Shown one piece after another: positions 39,789 through 47,875 of a DNA stretch of 64,000 bases. A model generated the notes under the pieces. It ran no database searches, was not told the DNA's origin, and saw nothing but the letters and a program-made list of their open reading frames with translations. How positions within the stretch are numbered: position 1 is the stretch's first letter; each line of letters begins with the position of its first letter. The translations under genes were made by a program, and so were the position numbers. The stretch lies in NCBI RefSeq assembly GCF_900107265.1, contig NZ_FNPJ01000005.1, positions 21,924-85,923 of the forward strand. The letters are read 5' to 3'. Source of the stretch: Nitrosomonas sp. Nm33 (lineage in GTDB: Bacteria; Pseudomonadota; Gammaproteobacteria; Burkholderiales; Nitrosomonadaceae).

Positions 39789-40313
39789 ATGTTTAATTTA
39801 AAACAACTGCTGGGGATACTGGCCTGCCTGTTCCTGTTAGCAGGGTGCGCCAGCCAGCAAAACAAAAATCAATTGGGATCAACTGGTTCAACTGGTAATG
39901 GCGGAAAAGTCAGTCAGCAGATCACCCATGATCTTGAAGCAATGTATCAATCAGGACGCACATATCAGGAGGAAGCCAATTTTCCAGAAGCTATCACTAC
40001 CTATGAAAACATTCTGGCTATCGATCCAGATTATGCTGAAGCATACAATGGCCTCGGTGTCATTTATGCCATCCAGGAAAAATTTGAACCCGCCCTACTG
40101 CATCTGCAAAAAGCCATTACCTTGGAGCCACTGGCATCTCATTTACATAATAATCTGGGTTATACCTATTTATTGATGGGGCGGGAAGCTGAAGCTATCA
40201 GATCGTTTAAACAAGCATTGCGACTGGATCCTGGAAACCAGAAGGCACGCGCCAATCTCACTGCCATCCATTACAAGAACAAGACAGATACTACAAGAAC
40301 CACAAAAGAATAA
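39789..40313 (+). CDS. tadD: TPR lipoprotein TadD
   Basis: A 174-residue lipoprotein with lipobox LAGC (Cys20) and three tetratricopeptide repeats (about 55-160: ITTYENILAIDPDYAEAYNG, ALLHLQKAITLEPL, AIRSFKQALRLDPGNQKA). TadD-type proteins are needed for assembly of the Tad secretin complex. The stop is four bases before the ATG of the next TPR gene, a tight operon junction. Confidence 0.88.
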   Translation: MFNLKQLLGILACLFLLAGCASQQNKNQLGSTGSTGNGGKVSQQITHDLEAMYQSGRTYQEEANFPEAITTYENILAIDPDYAEAYNGLGVIYAIQEKFEPALLHLQKAITLEPLASHLHNNLGYTYLLMGREAEAIRSFKQALRLDPGNQKARANLTAIHYKNKTDTTRTTKE

Positions 40314-40316
40314 ACC

Positions 40317-41471
40317 ATGGGCATTAATAAACCAAGATTCGCATGGGCATTGTGCTGTCTGGCTGTTTTGACCAGTTGCTCATCCTTCTATTCAAGTAAG
40401 GATTATTCAGTGCTGCACATCAAGCCGGTGATGAATGTTCAGCATGCAAATGCGAGTGATGAAAATCTGTATCACCTGGGACGGTACTACCATAGGAAAA
40501 CCAGTTACGCAAAAGCGATTGAATTTTATCAGAAAGCGCTCGCAGTCAATCCTGATTATGTGGAGGCGCACAATGGCTTAGGTGTTATCTATTCGACCCA
40601 AGGGCAACATCAGTTAGCGTTAGAGCATTTCCAAAAAGCAATTAGAATTGCACCTACAGCAACCTACCTGTATAACAACCTTGGCTATGCCTATTTAATA
40701 CAAGGTCAAAATAGCGAAGCAGCGGTGGCATTCCAGGAAGCCCTCCATTTTGATCCCCACAATTATAAAGCACGCCAGAATCTGGCAACGGCTCACAAAC
40801 GCATGGGGTTGAGCGAAAAAACAGTGGCTCCTTTAACCATCACGCAAGAACCTGAGGTCATTAACACCAACATCTCACAGACATTAACAGCACAGCAAAG
40901 CCCTGGTCAGCAAAACTCTAATCAGCAGCAACTCGTGCAGGTTGCACCTAACATTTATGAATTCAGAATAAATCATGAAAACCACCAAATAGCACCTATT
41001 GCACCTATTGCAACACCAATTTCAGCACCAGTTACCGCGTCACTTACTACATCACCTGCTCACCTGCCCCCTATCGCCTCTGATCACACAAAAGAATCCA
41101 CTCCTAAAAATTCAGCAACAGCAATGCAACATAAACGCATCGAAGTCTCAAATGGCAATGGCGTAACCGGTATGGCCAAAAATATTGCAACCTTTCTGAA
41201 ACAATTTGGATTTGATGATGCGCGCCTTACTAATCATCAAACATTCCAGCACGCGCAAACTGAAATACATTACCGCACAAACGCGCATACGTTTGCTGAG
41301 CAGATCAGTCAAATCATGCCAGGTCAAGTCAAAATGATTGAAAACAATGGCCTGGATGAGGATACCCATATAAAAATATTGCTGGGAAAAGATATTGCAA
41401 ATGAAGTTGCTTATTTCACCAAGCAAGGACGTATTCGGCTTACTCAGAATATGATGGCAATTGCACCATAG
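40317..41471 (+). CDS. TPR protein with C-terminal LytR_C-type domain
   Basis: A 384-residue probable lipoprotein (leader ending TSCSS, Cys21/22 region). Three TPR units at about 50-155 are paralogous to TadD (same wording YNNLGYAYLI). A Gln/Pro/Thr-rich linker (about 175-265) leads to a C-terminal domain IEVSNGNGVTGMAKNIATFL ... DTHIKILLGKD that matches the LytR_C (PF13399) fold found after LCP proteins and in some TPR proteins. It probably arose by duplication of tadD and addition of a wall- or sugar-related domain. It is the last gene of the pilus locus. Confidence 0.8.
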   Translation: MGINKPRFAWALCCLAVLTSCSSFYSSKDYSVLHIKPVMNVQHANASDENLYHLGRYYHRKTSYAKAIEFYQKALAVNPDYVEAHNGLGVIYSTQGQHQLALEHFQKAIRIAPTATYLYNNLGYAYLIQGQNSEAAVAFQEALHFDPHNYKARQNLATAHKRMGLSEKTVAPLTITQEPEVINTNISQTLTAQQSPGQQNSNQQQLVQVAPNIYEFRINHENHQIAPIAPIATPISAPVTASLTTSPAHLPPIASDHTKESTPKNSATAMQHKRIEVSNGNGVTGMAKNIATFLKQFGFDDARLTNHQTFQHAQTEIHYRTNAHTFAEQISQIMPGQVKMIENNGLDEDTHIKILLGKDIANEVAYFTKQGRIRLTQNMMAIAP

Positions 41472-41513
41472 TATTTTTCAGAGAGTTAGCTCCTTTGCTA
41501 TATTGGAGCATTT

Positions 41514-41621
41514 AATCCCATTTCTAAATCAAATCTGACTTTGTCTGTCGGCTTCTTCTTGCCGTACTATTCATACTGTCTGCGGCTCGCCTTCGTGTCA
41601 TCTGTAATTTGGAAATGAAAT
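41514..41621 (-). repeat. MITE family 3, copy 4 (inverted)
   Basis: A complete inverted copy after the last pilus gene: ends AATCCCATTTCTAAATC and AATTTGGAAATGAAAT, flanked by TAA on both sides. Confidence 0.88.
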
Positions 41622-41640
41622 AAGAGATTTAATCTTTGCG

Positions 41641-41774
41641 CTAGTAGATCGTTCCAGTAAAATATTTACAAAAACGCCATTCGGCCTGAGCCTGTCGAAG
41701 GCCATTATTAGTTCACGGTTCGACAGGCTCACCGCGAACGGTAAAGGGTTTAGTTTGCTGGAACGATCTACTAG
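41641..41774. repeat. 134-bp element with perfect 17-bp inverted ends
   Basis: The ends CTAGTAGATCGTTCCAG (41641-41657) and CTGGAACGATCTACTAG (41758-41774) are exact inverted repeats. Inside lies the common REP-type palindrome ggcctgagcctgtcgaagg, with a partner gttcgacaggctcaccgcga. The element is a nested palindrome, probably a MITE or BIME-like repeat. Only one copy is in the window. Confidence 0.85.
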
Positions 41775-41839
41775 TCAGCATAAATTTCTGATCACTAGCT
41801 TAATCCATACCAGATGGAGTAGCGTGATCTGTGGTAGAA

Positions 41840-42937
41840 CTATAGCCACCGCTTTTTCTTAAAGTAGACGAGCATGACCGCTCCTACTCCAATCATGATC
41901 ATCCAGACCAGCAGATAACCATATTCCCAATCAAGCTCTGGCATATATTTAAAATTCATGCCATACACGCCGGCAAGAAAGGTTAATGGCATAAAGATGG
42001 TAGCAATAATCGTCAGCACTTTCATAATCTCGTTCGTCCGGTAGCTGACATTCGAGATATACAGATCAAGCATGGTAGTGAGCATATCCCGGTAAATCTC
42101 GACACTGTCAATGGCTTGCACGACATGATCATATACATCAAGCAAATAGGGAGTCGTCACTTCATGAATCAACGGTGACTCCCGTCGTGCCAGAGACGAA
42201 ATCACTTCGCGTAACGGCCACACGGCCTTATGTAAAAACAGGAATTCCCGCTTCAACTGATAAAGCTGCTCGATAACAGTTTTACCAGGCCGGATCATTA
42301 ACTCCTCTTCCAAAAGATCAATCTTATCGCCAAGTTTTTCGAGAATAATGAAATAGTTATCTACCAATGTGTCCAGCAGCGCGTAAGCAAGATAGTCGGT
42401 ATCCATCTTCCTTATTTTCCCTTTTCCATTGGGTAGACGGTCACGAATTAAATGGAAAATATCTTTTCTGCTATCCTCCTGAAAAGACAGCAGGAATTTC
42501 TGTCCAAGAATAATGCTGATCTGCTCTGGAATGATTCTGTTTTCCTTCTCGTCATAGGAAAGCATCTTGAGAACGATAAAGAGGTAATCACCAAAATCCT
42601 CACATTTTGGCCGCTGCACGATGTTCATCAAATCTTCAATAACAAGCCGGTGAATGCCAAAACCTTCACCCAATTTCTCAAGCATAACGGGATCATGCAC
42701 ACCATCGACATTGATCCATGTGACGGTAGACTTAAATTTATAGGGTAAGCACTCATCTACTCGCTTGAGCGTATGCTCCTTAAAGCTCTGCGCGTCATAG
42801 TCGATGAGCGTAATATTGATACTGTTTTTCTCCCTTTCCCCTGTGTACAGCAAGGTCTCAGCGGGTAAACCAATCTTTTTTGTTCTGCGTCTAGTTGCCC
42901 TGGATTTATGCATGAGGATATTCTTCGGAAGAATCAA
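41840..42937 (-). CDS. corA: CorA-type magnesium/cobalt transporter
   Basis: A 365-residue CorA family channel for Mg2+ and similar ions in the inner membrane. The large cytoplasmic N-terminal domain is followed by two C-terminal helices. The signature GMNF is present in LAGVYGMNFKYMPEL, and the C-terminus is the basic KKKRWL. The long N-terminus (arginine-rich first 20 residues) could be shortened to residue 9, but no better ribosome-binding site is seen. Single gene with no linked regulator. Confidence 0.92.
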   Translation of the reverse strand: MILPKNILMHKSRATRRRTKKIGLPAETLLYTGEREKNSINITLIDYDAQSFKEHTLKRVDECLPYKFKSTVTWINVDGVHDPVMLEKLGEGFGIHRLVIEDLMNIVQRPKCEDFGDYLFIVLKMLSYDEKENRIIPEQISIILGQKFLLSFQEDSRKDIFHLIRDRLPNGKGKIRKMDTDYLAYALLDTLVDNYFIILEKLGDKIDLLEEELMIRPGKTVIEQLYQLKREFLFLHKAVWPLREVISSLARRESPLIHEVTTPYLLDVYDHVVQAIDSVEIYRDMLTTMLDLYISNVSYRTNEIMKVLTIIATIFMPLTFLAGVYGMNFKYMPELDWEYGYLLVWMIMIGVGAVMLVYFKKKRWL

Positions 42938-43101
42938 TCACAATTTGATGATTGTTTGATGATTACATCTTATAAGGAACTGCATTGATCTTGATGGCGA
43001 ATAAGCCTGTACTATCCGCCAATGCTCATCTCACTGCATGGTGAATAAACAATACTAACGGAGCGGATGACTGCTTACTTATCCGCCCACTTCTAATAAA
43101 A

Positions 43102-43269
43102 TTAATCTAATCCCAAAGAATCGAGCGTTATCCCAATCTCTTCGTAATTCTCTTTGAGGAATTCAATTTCGTCAATTATCTTCACAACCTGGCTAACCGG
43201 AATGATGTCATCGTCTACATCATTAACATCAATATCATCAATATCATCAAAAGAAAGTTCCTTGTCCAT
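43102..43269 (-). CDS. small acidic protein of unknown function
   Basis: A 55-residue, very acidic protein (MDKELSFDDIDDIDVNDVDD at the N-terminus). An amphipathic region follows (VVKIIDEIEFLKENYEEIG). I choose ATG 43269 because GAGGAGG lies eight bases before it. An in-frame ATG 18 bases earlier has no such site. The strong ribosome-binding site argues that this small gene is translated. No family is recognised. A short inverted repeat (gcggat / atccgc) lies beyond the stop. Confidence 0.6.
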   Translation of the reverse strand: MDKELSFDDIDDIDVNDVDDDIIPVSQVVKIIDEIEFLKENYEEIGITLDSLGLD

Positions 43270-43434
43270 TGCAACAAACCTCCTCACAACAAATAAAGAT
43301 GGAAAATCAGCTTTACTCTTTACTTGGATTTATAACATAAAGAACAAAGATTATGAGCGAATTACACTCACAATTTGAAGATTTATATGAAAAAAGCCAA
43401 TACTTAATTGCTATAGGACCATTCAACCTAAAAA

Positions 43435-43663
43435 CCGTAGTTGACCGCTTAATTGGAGAGCTAAGCACATGACATATAGAAGCATTTCCGAATTTTTTCA
43501 TTCACCAGAATGGTGAAGCCGCTACGAGGTGTGTCGTATGCCGCTCCAGGCGCGAATGCGGCGTTGCTCTTCGTTGCAGGGGGCGGCCCTGCGGCTTCAT
43601 CGCGCCTTGCCTCGCACCTGGATCACCACACGCTCCACCCCGTCCAACTACGGTTTTTAGGTT
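43435..43663 (+). repeat. MITE family 1, copy b (229 bp)
   Basis: The ends AACCTAAAAACCGTAGTTGA and CAACTACGGTTTTTAGGTT are near-perfect inverted repeats. TTCAA stands on both sides if the element is counted from CCTAAAAACC, a possible 5-bp target duplication. Homologous to 785-1023. Confidence 0.88.
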
Positions 43664-43725
43664 CAAGCACTGCTACCGCAAAGCGGCAGGATTCTAATAA
43701 ATCTGATTTATTTGATCGTATTATT

Positions 43726-43968
43726 TTAACCTGGGTTCCTCAGTTGGGCGGGATGGAATAGGTGGTTTTGCGAGTGCCGGGCATGGTGCAACGATGCGGA
43801 ATAATCGCTCCATTCCAGGGAGTTGCAATGCAGCCATGTGCTTGTAAAATCGCGCAATCTGTCCTGTAGCGGAAACACCAGAAGGTGAGAATAAAATTTA
43901 CAGGAAAGATTATTATATTCATCATGTTAATACCAGAACCAGCAATTAACTGAGGAATCCAGACTTAA
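43726..43968 (+). repeat. MITE family 2, copy d (243 bp)
   Basis: Complete copy with ends TTAACCTGGGTTCCTCAG and CTGAGGAATCCAGACTTA. It stands 62 bases after family 1 copy b, in tandem orientation. Confidence 0.88.
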
Positions 43969-44102
43969 TATTTGTTATATATATTCATTAAAAATTACGT
44001 ATGAAAAATTCTTTTATAAAATCGTCCTGTTCACCAGGATTTTTTATCTTTTTATGAAAATCAGGACTTTTTCAATCTATTATAAAAATCTAATTAATAT
44101 TC

Positions 44103-44792
44103 ATGGCTCATAAAGAAGATCATCGCTCTCACCGTACTGGGTGGTTACGCGCTGCTGTACTAGGCGCTAATGATGGAATTGTTTCTACAGCCAGTCTTAT
44201 TATCGGAGTAGCAGTTGCCCACATAGGCCGGGAGGATATCCTTCTGGCAGGGATAGCAGGTCTTGTTGCCGGAGCTATGTCCATGGCGGCTGGAGAATAT
44301 GTCTCTGTCAGCTCGCAGGCAGATACAGAAAATGCCGATATTGCACTTGAACAACACCATCTCAAGGAAGATCTTGATTTTGAATTCGAGGAATTAGCAG
44401 AGATCTATATCAAAAGAGGGATTCAACCGGAGCTAGCAAAGCAAGTAGCTAAGCAATTAATGACTCATGATGCATTGGGAGCTCATCTCAGAGATGAATT
44501 GGGCATTTATGAGCGTATTAGCGCGAAACCCATTCAAGCGACTTTTACCTCAACAGCGATGTTTACCGTTGGTGCTGCAATGCCTCTTATAGCAACTTTT
44601 GCTGCACCCACAGCTCAAATTATTCCTATTGTTGCCAGCTTTTCTCTTTTTTCTCTGGCTATTTTAGGTGCGCTGGCCGCTTATTTGGGGGGTGCAAATA
44701 TTTTGAAAGGCACAATCAGGATAACTTTCTGGGGAGCACTCGCCATGGGGCTTACTGCTGCAGTAGGTAGACTATTCGGTATCGTTGTCTGA
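44103..44792 (+). CDS. VIT-family (CCC1-like) metal transporter
   Basis: A 229-residue membrane protein of the VIT1/CCC1 family. Members move Fe2+ or Mn2+ out of the cytoplasm or into compartments. The signature GWLRAAVLGANDGIVSTASL is at the N-terminus, followed by a pair of helices with AAGEYVSVSSQADTE. A charged cytoplasmic metal-binding segment (about 80-130) and three C-terminal helices complete the fold. There is no N-terminal ferritin-like domain as in MbfA. A MITE lies about 130 bases upstream. Substrate metal is not decided by sequence. Confidence 0.9.
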   Translation: MAHKEDHRSHRTGWLRAAVLGANDGIVSTASLIIGVAVAHIGREDILLAGIAGLVAGAMSMAAGEYVSVSSQADTENADIALEQHHLKEDLDFEFEELAEIYIKRGIQPELAKQVAKQLMTHDALGAHLRDELGIYERISAKPIQATFTSTAMFTVGAAMPLIATFAAPTAQIIPIVASFSLFSLAILGALAAYLGGANILKGTIRITFWGALAMGLTAAVGRLFGIVV

Positions 44793-44802
44793 CATCTGAC
44801 AG

Positions 44803-46242
44803 TCAATCGAGTGCAGCGGCATTGAAAGCACCACATGAAGCAAGATCAGATTCACTGACTGCTGGCAATTTGGCAGCGAGATTACGCAACGCCGTTCGTA
44901 ACCCCTCTTCCAGAACAGGATGATAAAATGGCATACGTAATAGATCCCAAACCGTTAGTGATTGATCAATTGCCAGCGCCAGTAGATGAGCCATATGTTC
45001 GCCTGCTGGTGCACAAATCTCTGCGCCCAGTAGCTGCCCACTCCCCAATTTTGCATAAACACGTAACATTCCTTTATTACGTTGTGCAGCACGGGCGCGT
45101 CCTTGATGATCAAAATACACTTCACCTATCGCAATATCATTAACATCAAGCGATCGAAAATGGCTTCCAATAACTGCAATACCTGGATCTGAAAAAACGA
45201 TGCCAAGTGGAGTGCGGCGTTTAAAACAAGTCATTTCTTCGCGTATTGCGTTTAGTCCTGCGATGTGCCCTTCATCTGCAGCTTCATGCAGCAATGGCAA
45301 ATAATTATTAGCATCGCCAGCTAGAAAAACCGGAAGATCAGCTATCTGCATGGTAGTGGGATCAAAAGGAGGTAATCCTTTGTCATTGAGCGAAACGCCA
45401 AGCGTTTCGAGCCCAAGATCATCAATATTGGGACGGCGTCCGAGTGCTGCCAGCACACCATCTACCGCGATGTCCGCTACGCCAGCTCGAATACGCACGT
45501 GATTTTCCCCAGAGTCAAGTATCAACTCAGCTCTTTCTCCCAAATAGAGTGGAAATTCCTGTGAAAATAAATCCAGCGCCACCTGATTAACTTGGGGATC
45601 ACTTAATCCACCAATCAGCTTATTGCTGCCGAATGCCGTTACGTTTACCCCTAGGCGAGCCAGTGCTTGTGCCATCTCCACACCAATAGGCCCCATTCCA
45701 ATTACCGCTAACCTTGCTGGCAATCTTTCCTGCTCAAATAATGTATCCGTGGTAAGTAAACGATTTCCCAACACATGCCACTCTGCAGGGACAATTGGGC
45801 GTGAGCCGGTAGCAATAATAATATTTTTTGCACGTAACTTTTTATCATTGATCAATACCTGATTTGGGCCAAGCAAGCGCACACGACCCGAAATCGCTCT
45901 TGGTCCAAGTACTTCGGTTGCTTTTAATGTGCTGTTTACAAAATCATCACGGAGCTCACGCACACGCTGCATGGTACGAGTCATATCTAACATCAGCTGG
46001 TCTGCACCCTGAATACCAAAAGTATCAAATGCAGTACGTCGATGAAAAGCATTGGCCGCTTCAATCAATACCTTGGATGGCATGCATCCAACGCGAGCGC
46101 ATGTCGTGCCCCATGAACCATCATTAATGATTACAAAATGTTCGGTGCGCTTCCTTACTTCGCGTAGCGCCGACAACCCGGCACTCCCTGCACCAATGAT
46201 AATGACATCCAGAATTTCATTTATGTAATTAGAATTCGCCAC
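44803..46242 (-). CDS. dihydrolipoamide dehydrogenase-like flavoprotein
   Basis: A 479-residue class I pyridine nucleotide-disulphide oxidoreductase. FAD motif DVIIIGAGSAGLSALREV is at the N-terminus. The redox disulphide CARVGCMPSK and the NAD(P)-binding GMGPIGVEMA are intact. The C-terminal dimerisation domain has FYHPVLEEGLRTAL where the catalytic His-Glu pair is expected (usually HxHPT-E). The sequence resembles the stand-alone Lpd3/mercuric-reductase-like branch. No other 2-oxoacid dehydrogenase genes or mer genes are adjacent, so the substrate disulphide is unknown. It converges on the VIT gene with 10 bases between stops. Confidence 0.85.
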   Translation of the reverse strand: MANSNYINEILDVIIIGAGSAGLSALREVRKRTEHFVIINDGSWGTTCARVGCMPSKVLIEAANAFHRRTAFDTFGIQGADQLMLDMTRTMQRVRELRDDFVNSTLKATEVLGPRAISGRVRLLGPNQVLINDKKLRAKNIIIATGSRPIVPAEWHVLGNRLLTTDTLFEQERLPARLAVIGMGPIGVEMAQALARLGVNVTAFGSNKLIGGLSDPQVNQVALDLFSQEFPLYLGERAELILDSGENHVRIRAGVADIAVDGVLAALGRRPNIDDLGLETLGVSLNDKGLPPFDPTTMQIADLPVFLAGDANNYLPLLHEAADEGHIAGLNAIREEMTCFKRRTPLGIVFSDPGIAVIGSHFRSLDVNDIAIGEVYFDHQGRARAAQRNKGMLRVYAKLGSGQLLGAEICAPAGEHMAHLLALAIDQSLTVWDLLRMPFYHPVLEEGLRTALRNLAAKLPAVSESDLASCGAFNAAALD

Positions 46243-46647
46243 ATTGCGCCTATTTAGCTAAGAGTAGTTATTCAATTGTGTCATTTTAATTGAGTCTTTC
46301 TCCTTCTGTTTGATAGAACATTTTCCTCTTGCTATTCTAACTGTCAAAATGGATCGGGGGATAATTCTATAAAATAAAAATATAATCTTATCCCCGATAT
46401 TTCGCCAGAATGCGGGGGTGGAAAGATAGTGCAAATCTTCTGTCAGCACCCGTAAAGGCCAGCGATACAATTGGATTTGCGTAAATCTGTCCGAAAAACA
46501 CTTGTTCATCAGCTTCTGCATGATGGCACAGGCTGGCCTGGTGAAATATCCGGGTTAAAGTCGATTAGCGGTTGACTTTAGTATTTGTAAAACTATAGTG
46601 ACTTCATGGACAAAGGAATTTAAAATTGCTTGATGATTAAATTGGTT
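46243..46647. other. intergenic region upstream of the flavoprotein gene
   Basis: These 405 bases contain an 87-codon minus-strand frame (46258-46521, basic, no ribosome-binding site, no known motif) that I do not call. No other feature is visible. Confidence 0.45.
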
Positions 46648-46751
46648 AATTTCACTTCCAAATCAAACATGACGCAAGAGTGAGCTGCAGACAGTATAAA
46701 TAATACAGCAAGAACAAGCCGACAAAGTAAGGCTTAATTTAGAGATGGAAT
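46648..46751 (+). repeat. MITE family 3, copy 5
   Basis: Complete copy: ends AATTTCACTTCCAAATC and AATTTAGAGATGGAAT, flanked by TTAA/TAA. Lies upstream of zapA. Confidence 0.85.
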
Positions 46752-46901
46752 AATTTGTAATAGTGGTATAAAGATATCTATTCAAAAAATGTCAGACTAC
46801 ATCATCAATTAGCTGACACAATCGTTACAAATAATCAACTCCCAGAAAAATATATATTACTGTCAATCATTTGCAGGCTCTTTTAAGAAATCTTCCTGAA
46901 A

Positions 46902-47210
46902 ATGAGTATGGATACTGAAACAATCATCGTCACTATCATGGGACGAGAATTCCGCATTAATTGTTCTGAAGAAGAACGCGAGGGATTATTGCTTGCGGTT
47001 TCTTATTTGGATAAAAAAATGCAGCAAATAAAAAATGAACGAAAAATAGTGGGAACCGAACAGATTGCAATTGTAGCAGCGCTTCATATTACTCATGAGC
47101 TGCTTACCATGCGTCCAATCAAAAGTTTTGACACGAATGAATTTAAGCGTAGAATTAAATCAATAGAAAGTAAGTTAGATGAATTGTTGCCAGGAAAAGA
47201 AAACCAATAA
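46902..47210 (+). CDS. zapA: cell division protein ZapA
   Basis: ZapA binds FtsZ and bundles its filaments at the division site. The 102 residues match the small ZapA family: N-terminal VTIMGREFRINCSEEEREGL, then a long helix with DKKMQQIKNERKIVGTEQ and a C-terminal coiled coil (IKSIESKLDELL). The 6S RNA gene follows, which is a conserved arrangement. The usual next gene, 5-formyltetrahydrofolate cyclo-ligase, is not in this window. Confidence 0.9.
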   Translation: MSMDTETIIVTIMGREFRINCSEEEREGLLLAVSYLDKKMQQIKNERKIVGTEQIAIVAALHITHELLTMRPIKSFDTNEFKRRIKSIESKLDELLPGKENQ

Positions 47211-47259
47211 AAAAATAAATTAAGACTTTTTTCATTAAAGCTCATCAGAGCAGTACAGA

Positions 47260-47439
47260 TTTTCCCTGCGGTGTTTGTTAAGGCTAATACTCTTTGAACC
47301 AATTCATCATAGCAGGTTGTAAACTAAAGTGATGCTGTTGTGCGCTACTCAAAGAAGAAGCGCCTGATGCATCCGGTAAGCAACCACCTTGAACCACAAG
47401 GTTCAAGATGACAGCCTGACGGCATTTGCGGGGAAACCA
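47260..47439 (+). ncRNA. ssrS: 6S RNA
   Basis: 6S RNA binds sigma-70 RNA polymerase in stationary phase by mimicking an open promoter. The region opens with TTTTCCCTGCGGTG and closes with GGCATTTGCGGGGAAACC, which pair as the terminal stem. The conserved 3' segment ACCTTGAACC ... AAGGTTCAAG ... ACAGCCTG is present at about 47389-47420, and the length (about 180) is normal. It sits directly after zapA, the conserved locus. Ends are approximate. Confidence 0.88.
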
Positions 47440-47645
47440 TTTTCTCAGCTATGCTTCTAAACCATTTCCAATTTAAATGGGAATGGTCGCCGACCAGACA
47501 GGAAACTCATTTCGTTGTAGTTCCTTTACCAGTCCCACCCGGTTATGTGCACCGACACCATCTCCTTACGGGTAATGTTTCGGGCTATCCATACCCCTCA
47601 TTTGAGAGTTGCAATTTTTTCCGCTTTACTTGAAACTTCCATGTG

Positions 47646-47748
47646 ATTCCATTACTAAATCAAATCTGACTTTGTCGATTTCACCGGGTTGGATATTTTA
47701 TACTGCCTGGGGTTCACTCTTGCGTCATATTTGATTTGGAAATGGAAT
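47646..47748 (-). repeat. MITE family 3, copy 6 (inverted), TGA flanks
   Basis: This is a 103-bp inverted copy with ends ATTCCATTACTAAATC and GATTTGGAAATGGAAT. Unlike other copies it is flanked by TGA on both sides, which shows that the flanking triplet is a target duplication and not part of the element. Confidence 0.9.
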
Positions 47749-47875
47749 GATTTCTCGTTCTGATAAATCGAAAACTATCCTTAATTTTGACACAGCGATG
47801 CCATGCGGTTTCACTGCTCTGATAGGGGAAGTTCTTTCTATTCATTGTTGAGTCAATTTCGTTGAATGACATATC

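Noticed and set aside
46258..46521. 87-codon minus-strand frame downstream of the flavoprotein promoter
   Set aside because: No ribosome-binding site, no known family and an unremarkable basic composition; could be real but cannot be supported.
47451..47633. 60-codon frame after the 6S RNA
   Set aside because: It starts within bases just after the RNA, has no ribosome-binding site and no recognisable domain.
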